Assembly (NCBI RefSeq): GCF_014252395.1
Contig: NZ_CP059219.1
Location: forward strand, 110,610-174,609
Length of the DNA: 64,000 nt
Direction of reading: 5' to 3'
Source: Blattabacterium cuenoti
GTDB taxonomy: Bacteria > Bacteroidota > Bacteroidia > Flavobacteriales > Blattabacteriaceae
The number at the start of each line of letters is the position of its first letter. Positions within the stretch are counted from its first letter, which is position 1. A model generated the notes under the pieces. That model saw only the letters and a program-made list of their open reading frames with translations. It was not told the DNA's origin and made no database searches. The position numbers were made by a program, and so were the translations under genes. Shown here piece by piece: positions 56,952 to 64,000 of the stretch.

Positions 56952-58406
56952 ATGATATATCAATTATTCCCTATAAAGGAAAAAACTGATAAATTTCATG
57001 ATGAATGTGGTATTTTTGGAATTTATTCTCCTAATAAAGTAGACACATTTTCTTTAATCCAATTTGGATTATTTGCATTACAACATAGAGGACAAGAAGC
57101 TTGTGGTTTCTCTGTTTTACGAGATGGATTTATTATATCACATAAAAGTGAAGGACTTGTTTTAGATTTTTTTAGAAAAATTTTAAATTCTGAATGTTAT
57201 CATGGAAATGCAGCTATTGGACATACTCGTTATTCTACAGAAGGAGGACAAAGTAAAAAAAATATACAACCATTTTTTGGAGAAAATATTTATGGTAAAA
57301 GTACTATATCTATAGTACACAATGGTAACTTAGTAAATGCTCAATATATTCGTAAAAAATTAGAATCTGAAGGTGTTCATTTTATTTCAGAATATTCAGA
57401 TTCTGAAGTCATTTTACGTTTAATACAAAAATATTTACTAGAATCAAATTCTAGTTTAGAAAAAGCTATTAAAAAAACTACTCTTGATATTAAAGGAGCT
57501 TATTCTGTAATAGTACTTATGGATAATAAAATAGCAGCATTTCGAGATCCAAATGGTATACGTCCTTTATGTTATGGAATATTAAATGAAAAAACTTACA
57601 TATTTAGTTCTGAAACTTGTGGAATAGATTCTATAGGAGGTATTTATATTAGAGATTTGTTTCCAGGAGAGATAATTTTAGTAGATAAAAAATCTATTAA
57701 ATTTTCAATGATTAGAAAAAAAAAATATATAAAAAAAAGAATATGTTCTTTTGAGTATATTTATTTTTCTCGTCCAGATTCTTTAATTGAAAATATAAAT
57801 GTTTATGAAATTAGGGAAAAAAGTGGAGAAAAACTTTATGAACAGCATCCAGTAGAAGCGGATGTTGTTATTGGAGTACCAGATTCTGGAGTACCAGCAG
57901 CTATTGGTTATTCTAAAGCATCTGGCATTCCTTTTAAACCAATTCTAGTTAAAAATAAATATATTGGTAGATCTTTTATAGTTCCTAAACAAGAAATGCG
58001 TGAGAAAATGGTAAACTTAAAATTAAATCCTATTTTATATGAAATAAAAGAAAAACGTGTAGTTATTATTGATGATTCTATAGTTCGTGGAACTACTAGT
58101 CGTAGATTAGTTTTTATCTTAAGAAAAGCAGGAGCTAAAGAAATTCATTTTAGAAGTGCTTCCCCTCCTATAATAGCCCCTTGTTATTTAGGTATAGATA
58201 CTCCAAGTAGAAAAGATCTTATTTCATATACTAATATAAAAGAAAATATAAAAAAAATATTAAATGTAGATAGTTTAGAATTTTTAAGTATGAATAATAT
58301 AATAGATATACTTGGAAGTAATAATTATTGTTTTGGTTGTTTCACAGGAATTTATCCAGTTTATAAAAATATAAATTGTACAAAAATTAACCATGAAAAA
58401 AAGTAA
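56952..58406 (+). CDS. purF: Amidophosphoribosyltransferase
   Basis: Committed step of purine synthesis: PRPP and glutamine to phosphoribosylamine. At 484 residues it has an N-terminal Ntn-type glutaminase that becomes active after an ~18-residue propeptide is cleaved before Cys in DECGIFGIY. The RGQEACGFS and HTRYSTEG blocks follow. The C-terminal phosphoribosyltransferase shows GVPDSGVPAAIGYS and the PRPP loop VVIIDDSIVRGTT. The 3' end overlaps purM by 14 bases. Cysteines near the C terminus (CFGCFTG) might bind an Fe–S cluster as in Bacillus; I cannot confirm this. Confidence 0.96.
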   Translation: MIYQLFPIKEKTDKFHDECGIFGIYSPNKVDTFSLIQFGLFALQHRGQEACGFSVLRDGFIISHKSEGLVLDFFRKILNSECYHGNAAIGHTRYSTEGGQSKKNIQPFFGENIYGKSTISIVHNGNLVNAQYIRKKLESEGVHFISEYSDSEVILRLIQKYLLESNSSLEKAIKKTTLDIKGAYSVIVLMDNKIAAFRDPNGIRPLCYGILNEKTYIFSSETCGIDSIGGIYIRDLFPGEIILVDKKSIKFSMIRKKKYIKKRICSFEYIYFSRPDSLIENINVYEIREKSGEKLYEQHPVEADVVIGVPDSGVPAAIGYSKASGIPFKPILVKNKYIGRSFIVPKQEMREKMVNLKLNPILYEIKEKRVVIIDDSIVRGTTSRRLVFILRKAGAKEIHFRSASPPIIAPCYLGIDTPSRKDLISYTNIKENIKKILNVDSLEFLSMNNIIDILGSNNYCFGCFTGIYPVYKNINCTKINHEKK

Positions 58407-59376
58407 TCATATCATATGTAAAATTAATGAAATTATAAAAAAAACTTATAATAATAAAGTAATTAGCTCATTAGATCATTTTTCTGGTTTTTATAAAATA
58501 TATGAATGTGGATATAAAGAACCCATTTTAGTATCTGGAGTAGATGGAGTAGGAACAAAACTACGTTTAGCTATTAATTATAAAAAATATGATTTAATTG
58601 GAGAAGATTGTTTTGCTATGTGTGTAAATGACGTTTTATGTCATGGTGGAATTCCTTTATTTTTTTTAGATTATTTAGCTTGTGGAAAATTAAACTCTAC
58701 TATTATAAAAAAAATAATAGAAGGAATAGCTAATTCTTGTAAGAGAACGAACACTTGTTTTATTGGAGGAGAAACAGCAGAAATGCCTGGTATTTATAAA
58801 AAAAATGATTATGATATTGCTGGATTTTGTGTAGGTATTGTAGAAAAAAAATATCTTATAAATGGAGAAAAACTTATTAAAAAAGGAGATATTTTGATAG
58901 GACTTCCTTCTTCTGGTGTACATAGTAATGGTTTTTCTTTAATTCAAAAAATATTTTCTACAAATAATTTTATAGAAATTTTTCAAAAAAAACCTTTTTA
59001 TGAAACTCTTTTAATTCCAACTAGAATTTATTATTTTCCTATTCATATTTTATTAAAAGAATTTTCAATTCATGGATTAGCTCATGTTACTGGAGGAGGT
59101 ATACCAGATAATTTATCTAGAATTCTTCCTAAAAATTTATCAGCTATAATAAAAAAAGAAAATATTCCTATTCAACCCATTTTTAATTTTATTCAAAAAA
59201 AAGGAAATCTATCAGAAAAGAAAATGTGGAATACTTTCAATATGGGAGTAGGAATGATAATTATTATATCATCTAAAGAACAAAATTCTATTTTGTATAA
59301 ATTACGTTTTTTAGGAGAAAAACCTTTTATATTTGGTAATATAGTGAAAGGTAATAAAAAAGTTTTATTTAAATAA
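58393..59376 (+). CDS. purM: AIR synthetase (phosphoribosylformylglycinamidine cyclo-ligase)
   Basis: Closes the imidazole ring using ATP. The 327-residue protein belongs to the PurM/PurL ATPase fold. Motifs: VSGVDGVGTKLRLA, DCFAMCVNDVLCHGG, FIGGETAEMPGIY, ALIGLPSSGVHSNGFSL-like GLPSSGVHSNGFSL, and AHVTGGGIPDNLSRILP. It overlaps purF, so translation is likely coupled. purN follows after 15 bases. Confidence 0.96.
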   Translation: MKKSNHIICKINEIIKKTYNNKVISSLDHFSGFYKIYECGYKEPILVSGVDGVGTKLRLAINYKKYDLIGEDCFAMCVNDVLCHGGIPLFFLDYLACGKLNSTIIKKIIEGIANSCKRTNTCFIGGETAEMPGIYKKNDYDIAGFCVGIVEKKYLINGEKLIKKGDILIGLPSSGVHSNGFSLIQKIFSTNNFIEIFQKKPFYETLLIPTRIYYFPIHILLKEFSIHGLAHVTGGGIPDNLSRILPKNLSAIIKKENIPIQPIFNFIQKKGNLSEKKMWNTFNMGVGMIIIISSKEQNSILYKLRFLGEKPFIFGNIVKGNKKVLFK

Positions 59377-59391
59377 TATTTTCATTTTTTT

Positions 59392-59958
59392 ATGAAAAAA
59401 ATAACTATTTTAGTTTCTGGAAAAGGAACCAATATGCAACATATTTTACAAGCAATTGAAAACGGTATTCTTTCTAATTTTATAGTAAATTTAGTTATTT
59501 CTGACCGATTTTGTATTGCTATTAATCATGCATCAAAAAAAAATATCAATACTATTTCTTTAGAAAAAATTAAAAAAAAATTTCTTTCTAAAGAAATAAA
59601 TCATATACTTGTAAAAAATATTCCAGATATTGTAGTTCTTTCTGGATTTTTGTCTATACTTGATGCAAAATTTTGTAAAAAATGGTTTGGAAAAGTAATA
59701 AATATTCATCCTTCACTTTTACCTAAATATGGAGGTATAGGTATGTATGGAATAAAAGTACATCAAGAAGTTTTAAAAAATAAAGAAAAAATATCAGGTG
59801 CTACAGTTCATTATGTGACAGAAAATGTTGATTTAGGAAACATAATTTTGAAAAAATCATGTAAAATTTCTTCAAAAGAAACTCCAATATCTTTATCAAA
59901 AAAAATTTCTTTTGTAGAAAAGGATATATTAATTCAATCAATAAAAAATTGGAAATAA
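59392..59958 (+). CDS. purN: Glycinamide ribonucleotide formyltransferase
   Basis: Transfers formyl from 10-formyl-THF to GAR. The 188-residue protein shows VSGKGTNMQHIL at the N terminus (phosphate binding), SGFLSIL and the active-site block INIHPSLLPKYGG near residue 108, and the catalytic Asp in TENVDLGNIIL. It is the folate-dependent PurN rather than the formate-dependent PurT. It lies 12 bases before purH. Confidence 0.94.
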   Translation: MKKITILVSGKGTNMQHILQAIENGILSNFIVNLVISDRFCIAINHASKKNINTISLEKIKKKFLSKEINHILVKNIPDIVVLSGFLSILDAKFCKKWFGKVINIHPSLLPKYGGIGMYGIKVHQEVLKNKEKISGATVHYVTENVDLGNIILKKSCKISSKETPISLSKKISFVEKDILIQSIKNWK

Positions 59959-59970
59959 TTAATATTTTTT

Positions 59971-61494
59971 ATGAAAAGAGCTTTAATTAGTGTTTATCAA
60001 AAAAACGATCAATTATTCGATTTTGTTAATTTTTTATACAAAAATGGATATGAAATTATTTCTACTAGTGGAACTTTACAATTTTTAATAAAAAATGGAT
60101 TATCCAATGTAATAGATATTACGGATATTACTTCTTTTCCTGAAATTTTGGATGGAAGATTAAAAACATTTCATCCTAATATTTATGGAGGTATTTTAGC
60201 AAATCGTTCTATTGAAAAACATATAAAATCTATTCATTCTCATAATATTCATTTTATTGATATTGTATTAATTAATTTTTATCCATTTTTAGAAAAAAAA
60301 AATGAAAAATCTATTAATTCTTTGATTGAATTTATAGATATAGGAGGTCCTTCTATGCTTCGTGCAGCAGCTAAAAATTTTTTATATGTTACAGCAATTG
60401 TAGATAAAAATGATTATAAATCGGTACAAGATGAAATAACTCAATATGGTTCTACTTCTTTAAAATTAAGAAGAAAATTAGCTGGAAAAGTATTTAATTT
60501 TACTTCTTCTTATGATTCTGCTATTTCTCAAATTCTTTCAGAAAATGAATTTCCTTATTATTTGCATTCATCTTTTGAGAAAAAAATGAATCTACGTTAT
60601 GGAGAAAATCCTCATCAAAAAGCAGCTTATTATATCAATACTCTTTATAAAGGATCAATGAGTAATTTTACTCATTTGCATGGTAAAGATCTTTCATTTA
60701 ATAATTTACGAGATATGGATATAGCTTGGAAAATTGTTTCTCAATTTACCGATCCAGCTTGTTGTACAGTTAAACATTCCAGTCCTTGTGGAGTAGCTTT
60801 AGGAAAAAATATTATTGAAGCATTTAAAAAAACTTATTATGCTGATACAATTTCTTCTTTTGGCGGAATAATGGCTGTTAATGTTCCAGTAGAAAAAGAA
60901 TTAGCAAAAAAAATTAATCATATTTTTTTAGAAGTTATTCTTTCCCCATCCTTTTCAGAAGAAGCATTAAATATTTTAAAAATAAAAAAAAATATTAGAA
61001 TTATCAGTATAAATCAAGCAATTTCAGATAAATTTGAATATGTACAAATAGATGGAGGTATTTTAGTACAAGAAATAGATAATTGTAATGAAAAAGATGA
61101 TAATAATTATAGAATAGTTACTAAAAAAAAATTTTCTAATGAAGAATTAAAATCTTTGTTGTTTGCACAAAAAGTAGTGAAATATGTGAAATCTAACGCT
61201 ATTGTTGTAGCTAAAAAAATGCAAACTTTAGGTATTTCTGGAGGTCAAACTAATAGAATTTGGGCTGCTTCTCAGGCCATAAATAGAGCTATAGATAAAA
61301 GTAAAGAAGGATTAGTTTTAGTATCTGATGCTTTTTTTCCTTTTAGAGATGTAGTAGATGAAGCTATTCGTTCAGGAGGAATACGTGCTATTCTTCAACC
61401 AGGAGGATCTATACGTGATAAAGAATCTATAAAAGCTTGTGATGATTATGGAATTGCTATGGCTTTTACTGGAAAAAGACATTTTAAACATTAA
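59971..61494 (+). CDS. purH: AICAR formyltransferase/IMP cyclohydrolase
   Basis: The last two steps to IMP in one 507-residue protein. The N-terminal IMP cyclohydrolase domain has ALISVYQKNDQL, EIISTSGTLQFL, DGRLKTFHPNIYGGIL and FIDIGGPSMLRAAAKN. The C-terminal transformylase shows LRYGENPHQKAAYY, KHSSPCGVALG, ISFGGI-like SSFGGIMAVN and GGQTNRIWAASQA. It is followed by purD after 5 bases. Confidence 0.96.
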   Translation: MKRALISVYQKNDQLFDFVNFLYKNGYEIISTSGTLQFLIKNGLSNVIDITDITSFPEILDGRLKTFHPNIYGGILANRSIEKHIKSIHSHNIHFIDIVLINFYPFLEKKNEKSINSLIEFIDIGGPSMLRAAAKNFLYVTAIVDKNDYKSVQDEITQYGSTSLKLRRKLAGKVFNFTSSYDSAISQILSENEFPYYLHSSFEKKMNLRYGENPHQKAAYYINTLYKGSMSNFTHLHGKDLSFNNLRDMDIAWKIVSQFTDPACCTVKHSSPCGVALGKNIIEAFKKTYYADTISSFGGIMAVNVPVEKELAKKINHIFLEVILSPSFSEEALNILKIKKNIRIISINQAISDKFEYVQIDGGILVQEIDNCNEKDDNNYRIVTKKKFSNEELKSLLFAQKVVKYVKSNAIVVAKKMQTLGISGGQTNRIWAASQAINRAIDKSKEGLVLVSDAFFPFRDVVDEAIRSGGIRAILQPGGSIRDKESIKACDDYGIAMAFTGKRHFKH

Positions 61495-61499
61495 TTATA

Positions 61500-62735
61500 A
61501 TGAAAATTTTAATTCTTGGAAACGGAGGACGTGAACATGCTATTGGAAAAAAATTATTTGAAGATAATCCTTCTATAAATATTTATTTTTATCCTGGAAA
61601 TGGAGGTACTAGTCTAATAGGAAAAAATATTGAAAATTATCATTCTACATTAGAATTAGGTTTTTTTGCTAAAAAAAATGGAATAGACATAACTATTGTA
61701 GGATCTGAAATTTTTTTAATGGAAAAAATAGTAGATATTTTTCATGATTTTGGACTAAAAATAATTGGACCAAACTATTTATCTTCTCAACTTGAAGTGG
61801 ACCGTTCTTTTTCAAAAGATTTTATGAAAAAATATGGAATAAGTTCTCCAAAATATGAAGTTTTTTCTTGTTATGACAAAGCTGTTTCTTTTTTAGAAAA
61901 AAAAACAAAACCATTAGTTATTAAAACTAATGGAATAGCTGGAGGAAAAGGAGTTTTTTTAGTTAAAAACAAAAATGAAGCTAAAAAAGCTTTAAAAACT
62001 ATTATGATAGAAAAAAAATTTGGAAATTCTGGAAATAAGATAATCATAGAAGATTATTTGCAAGGAATAGAAGCTTCTATTATATCTATTTTCAATGGAA
62101 AACATATTATTCCTTTTATATCAGCTAAAGATTATAAAAAAATTGGAGAAAATGAGATTGGAGTAAATACAGGAGGTATGGGATCTATTGTTCCTAATCC
62201 ATATATGACTAATTCTGTTTGGTTATATTTTAAAAAAAATATATTAAATCCTACTTTAAAAGGATTAATTTTAGAAAAATTAATTTTTTTTGGATTTTTA
62301 TATTTTGGATTAATGATTACTTCTAATAAAGTTTATTTGTTGGAATATAATGTTCGTATGGGTGATCCTGAGACTCAAGCTTTGTTACCTTTAATGGAAA
62401 GTAATTTATTAAATATTATTCAGTCTATTTTTTTGAAAAAAAAAATATATATTTCTTGGAAAAAATTATACTCTTGTTGTGTAGTTTTATCCTCTAATGG
62501 ATATCCAGAAAATTATGATATAGGAAAAATGATATCAGGATTAGACTCCTTAAAAGAACCTTTTTATATTGCTGGAGCAAATAAAAAAAAAGATAAATGG
62601 ATAACATCAAGCGGACGTGTTTTGAATATAATTGGAATAGGAAATACTCTTAAAGAAGCAAGATATAAAGCTTATGATAAAGTAAAAAAAATAAAATTTG
62701 ATAATTTGTATTTTAGAAAGGATATTGGTTTATAA
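61500..62735 (+). CDS. purD: Glycinamide ribonucleotide synthetase
   Basis: An ATP-grasp ligase joining glycine to phosphoribosylamine, 411 residues. Family marks: ILGNGGREHAIGKKL at the N terminus, the ATP-binding KTNGIAGGKGVFLVKN, EIGVNTGGMGSIVPNPY and LEYNVRMGDPETQALLPL near residue 290. It closes the GAR branch and sits 18 bases before guaA. Confidence 0.96.
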   Translation: MKILILGNGGREHAIGKKLFEDNPSINIYFYPGNGGTSLIGKNIENYHSTLELGFFAKKNGIDITIVGSEIFLMEKIVDIFHDFGLKIIGPNYLSSQLEVDRSFSKDFMKKYGISSPKYEVFSCYDKAVSFLEKKTKPLVIKTNGIAGGKGVFLVKNKNEAKKALKTIMIEKKFGNSGNKIIIEDYLQGIEASIISIFNGKHIIPFISAKDYKKIGENEIGVNTGGMGSIVPNPYMTNSVWLYFKKNILNPTLKGLILEKLIFFGFLYFGLMITSNKVYLLEYNVRMGDPETQALLPLMESNLLNIIQSIFLKKKIYISWKKLYSCCVVLSSNGYPENYDIGKMISGLDSLKEPFYIAGANKKKDKWITSSGRVLNIIGIGNTLKEARYKAYDKVKKIKFDNLYFRKDIGL

Positions 62736-62753
62736 TTTTTTTCAAATACAAAA

Positions 62754-64000
62754 ATGAAAAAAGACTTGATTATTATATTAGATTTTGGATCTCAATATAG
62801 TCATATAATAGCAAGAAGAATTAGAGATTTAGGAGTTTATACTTTGTTATATTCTTATGATATTTCTATACACAATATTTTATCAAAAAAACCTAAAGGA
62901 ATTATTTTATCAGGAGGACCTTGTTCTGTTTATGAAAAAAATTCACCATTAATATCTAAAAATATTTTTAAATTACATATACCTATACTTGGAATTTGTT
63001 ATGGTATGCAACTTATTTCTTTTATTTTAGGAGGAAAAATAGAGGAATCTAAATATAAAGAATATGGAAAAGTAGATTTTACTATAGATAAAATTAATGA
63101 TTTATTTTACAAAATACCAAAAAAATCTATAGTTTGGATGAGTCATTTTGATGAAATAAAAGATCTTCCAAAAGAATTAAAAATTATTGGTCATACTTCA
63201 TCTTGTCGCGTTGCAGCTTTAACTCATATAAATAAAAATATTTATGCAGTTCAATTTCATCCAGAAGTACAACATACAAAATTTGGAATATTTATATTAA
63301 AAAATTTTATTTTTCGTATTTGTAAATGTAATTCAAAATGGAAAATAAATAATTTTATAGAAAAATCTATAGATAAAATAAAAAAACGTGTTTACGGAAA
63401 GAGAGTCATATTAGGATTTTCTGGAGGTGTAGATTCCTTTGTTTCTGCTTATTTAATTTATAAAGCTATTGGAAATTATTTAAATTGTATTTTTGTAGAT
63501 ACAGGATTTCTTTTAAAAAAAGAAAAAGAAAAAATATCTTTATTATGTAAAAAAATAAATTTGCCTATTAAAATAATAGATGCTAAAAATAATTTTTTAT
63601 CTAGTCTAAATGGAATTAGTGATCCTGAAATGAAAAGAAAAATAATAGGAAAAGAATTTATTTCCATATTTCAAAAAGAATCAGAAAAAATTGGAAATGT
63701 TGAATTTTTAGCTCAAGGTACTATTTATTCAGATATTATTGAATCTTCAATATTTTCATCAAATAAATTAAGTTGTTCTATAAAATCTCATCATAATGTA
63801 GGAGGACTACCTATTTCTATGAAATTTAAATTAATAGAACCATTAAAAGAATTATTTAAAGATGAAGTACGAAAAATAGGAAAAAAATTAGGGTTACCAA
63901 AAGAAATTTTATATCGTCATCCTTTTCCAGGTCCTGGATTAAGTATTCGAATTATTGGAAAAATAAATGAAAAAAAAATTATAATTATAAAAAAAGCAGA
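62754..64000 (+). CDS. guaA: GMP synthase (glutamine-hydrolysing), 3' end outside window
   Basis: Starts at ATG 62754 and stays open to the window edge (415 codons seen). It amidates XMP to GMP. The N-terminal class I glutaminase has DFGSQYSHIIARRIRDLG, the nucleophile in LGICYGMQLIS near residue 83, and the His–Glu pair in QFHPEVQHT near 168. The ATP pyrophosphatase loop is LGFSGGVDSFVSAYL near residue 220, followed by FLAQGTIYSDIIES and the PFPGPGLSIRIIG block. About 90–100 C-terminal residues should lie beyond. guaB is not in the window. Confidence 0.96.
   Translation, partial: MKKDLIIILDFGSQYSHIIARRIRDLGVYTLLYSYDISIHNILSKKPKGIILSGGPCSVYEKNSPLISKNIFKLHIPILGICYGMQLISFILGGKIEESKYKEYGKVDFTIDKINDLFYKIPKKSIVWMSHFDEIKDLPKELKIIGHTSSCRVAALTHINKNIYAVQFHPEVQHTKFGIFILKNFIFRICKCNSKWKINNFIEKSIDKIKKRVYGKRVILGFSGGVDSFVSAYLIYKAIGNYLNCIFVDTGFLLKKEKEKISLLCKKINLPIKIIDAKNNFLSSLNGISDPEMKRKIIGKEFISIFQKESEKIGNVEFLAQGTIYSDIIESSIFSSNKLSCSIKSHHNVGGLPISMKFKLIEPLKELFKDEVRKIGKKLGLPKEILYRHPFPGPGLSIRIIGKINEKKIIIIKKA

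Overview
The window is a very A+T-rich, densely packed stretch of a reduced bacterial chromosome. Several markers point to Bacteroidota (Flavobacteriia): the gene pairs rho–DUF4293 and rpmB–rpmG–DUF4295–ftsY, a GYDIA-type GHMP kinase, a flavobacterial-style RNase G/E, and the near absence of Shine-Dalgarno sequences. Strong A+T bias, tiny intergenic gaps, overlapping genes, one gene broken at a poly-A tract, a urease with a fused gamma-beta subunit, and intact threonine and purine pathways together suggest a nutritional insect symbiont. Blattabacterium of cockroaches is the best fit. That is an inference from gene content; no 16S rRNA gene lies in the window.

Layout. 1–14.8 kb: the end of RNase G/E, tRNA-Leu(UAG), citrate synthase, GYDIA kinase, fabD, TatD, fumarase, a DivIC/FtsB-like protein, mnmG, ybeY, pssA, an exonuclease, htpG, ftsY, DUF4295, L33, L28 and YebC. 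14.8–30.4 kb: RNase P RNA abutting tRNA-Ser(GGA), rmuC, tRNA-fMet, rho, DUF4293, prfA, accC–accB–rpmF, proS, then a divergent pyrimidine pair. That pair is a class 1A-like dihydroorotate dehydrogenase and a fused, eukaryote-like UMP synthase. After it come marC, rnpA, fbp, plsC, rnhA, a TrmH-like methylase, a frameshifted dCMP deaminase and tRNA-Leu(CAA). 30.4–48.1 kb: urease ureAB–ureC, thrA–thrB–thrC, thyA, prs–rplY–tadA, dedA, a small membrane ORF, aroB, gyrA, a tail-specific protease and surE. 48.1–64 kb: ruvB, purA, purB, then the purine run purL–purE–purC–purF–purM–purN–purH–purD–guaA, cut by the window end.

How it fits together. Urease releases ammonia from urea. The thr operon makes threonine from aspartate. 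The purine run covers PRPP to IMP, then AMP and the last step to GMP, while prs supplies PRPP. PyrD plus UMP synthase finish UMP. Citrate synthase, fumarase and fructose-1,6-bisphosphatase supply central carbon, and fabD, accB and accC serve fatty acid synthesis. The most unusual items are the pyrimidine pair, the A11-tract break in dCMP deaminase, the rnpB/tRNA-Ser junction, and a perfect 17-bp inverted repeat inside the rnhA active-site codons. I saw no CRISPR array, insertion sequence or phage gene. Clear rho-independent terminators are lacking, while rho itself is present.
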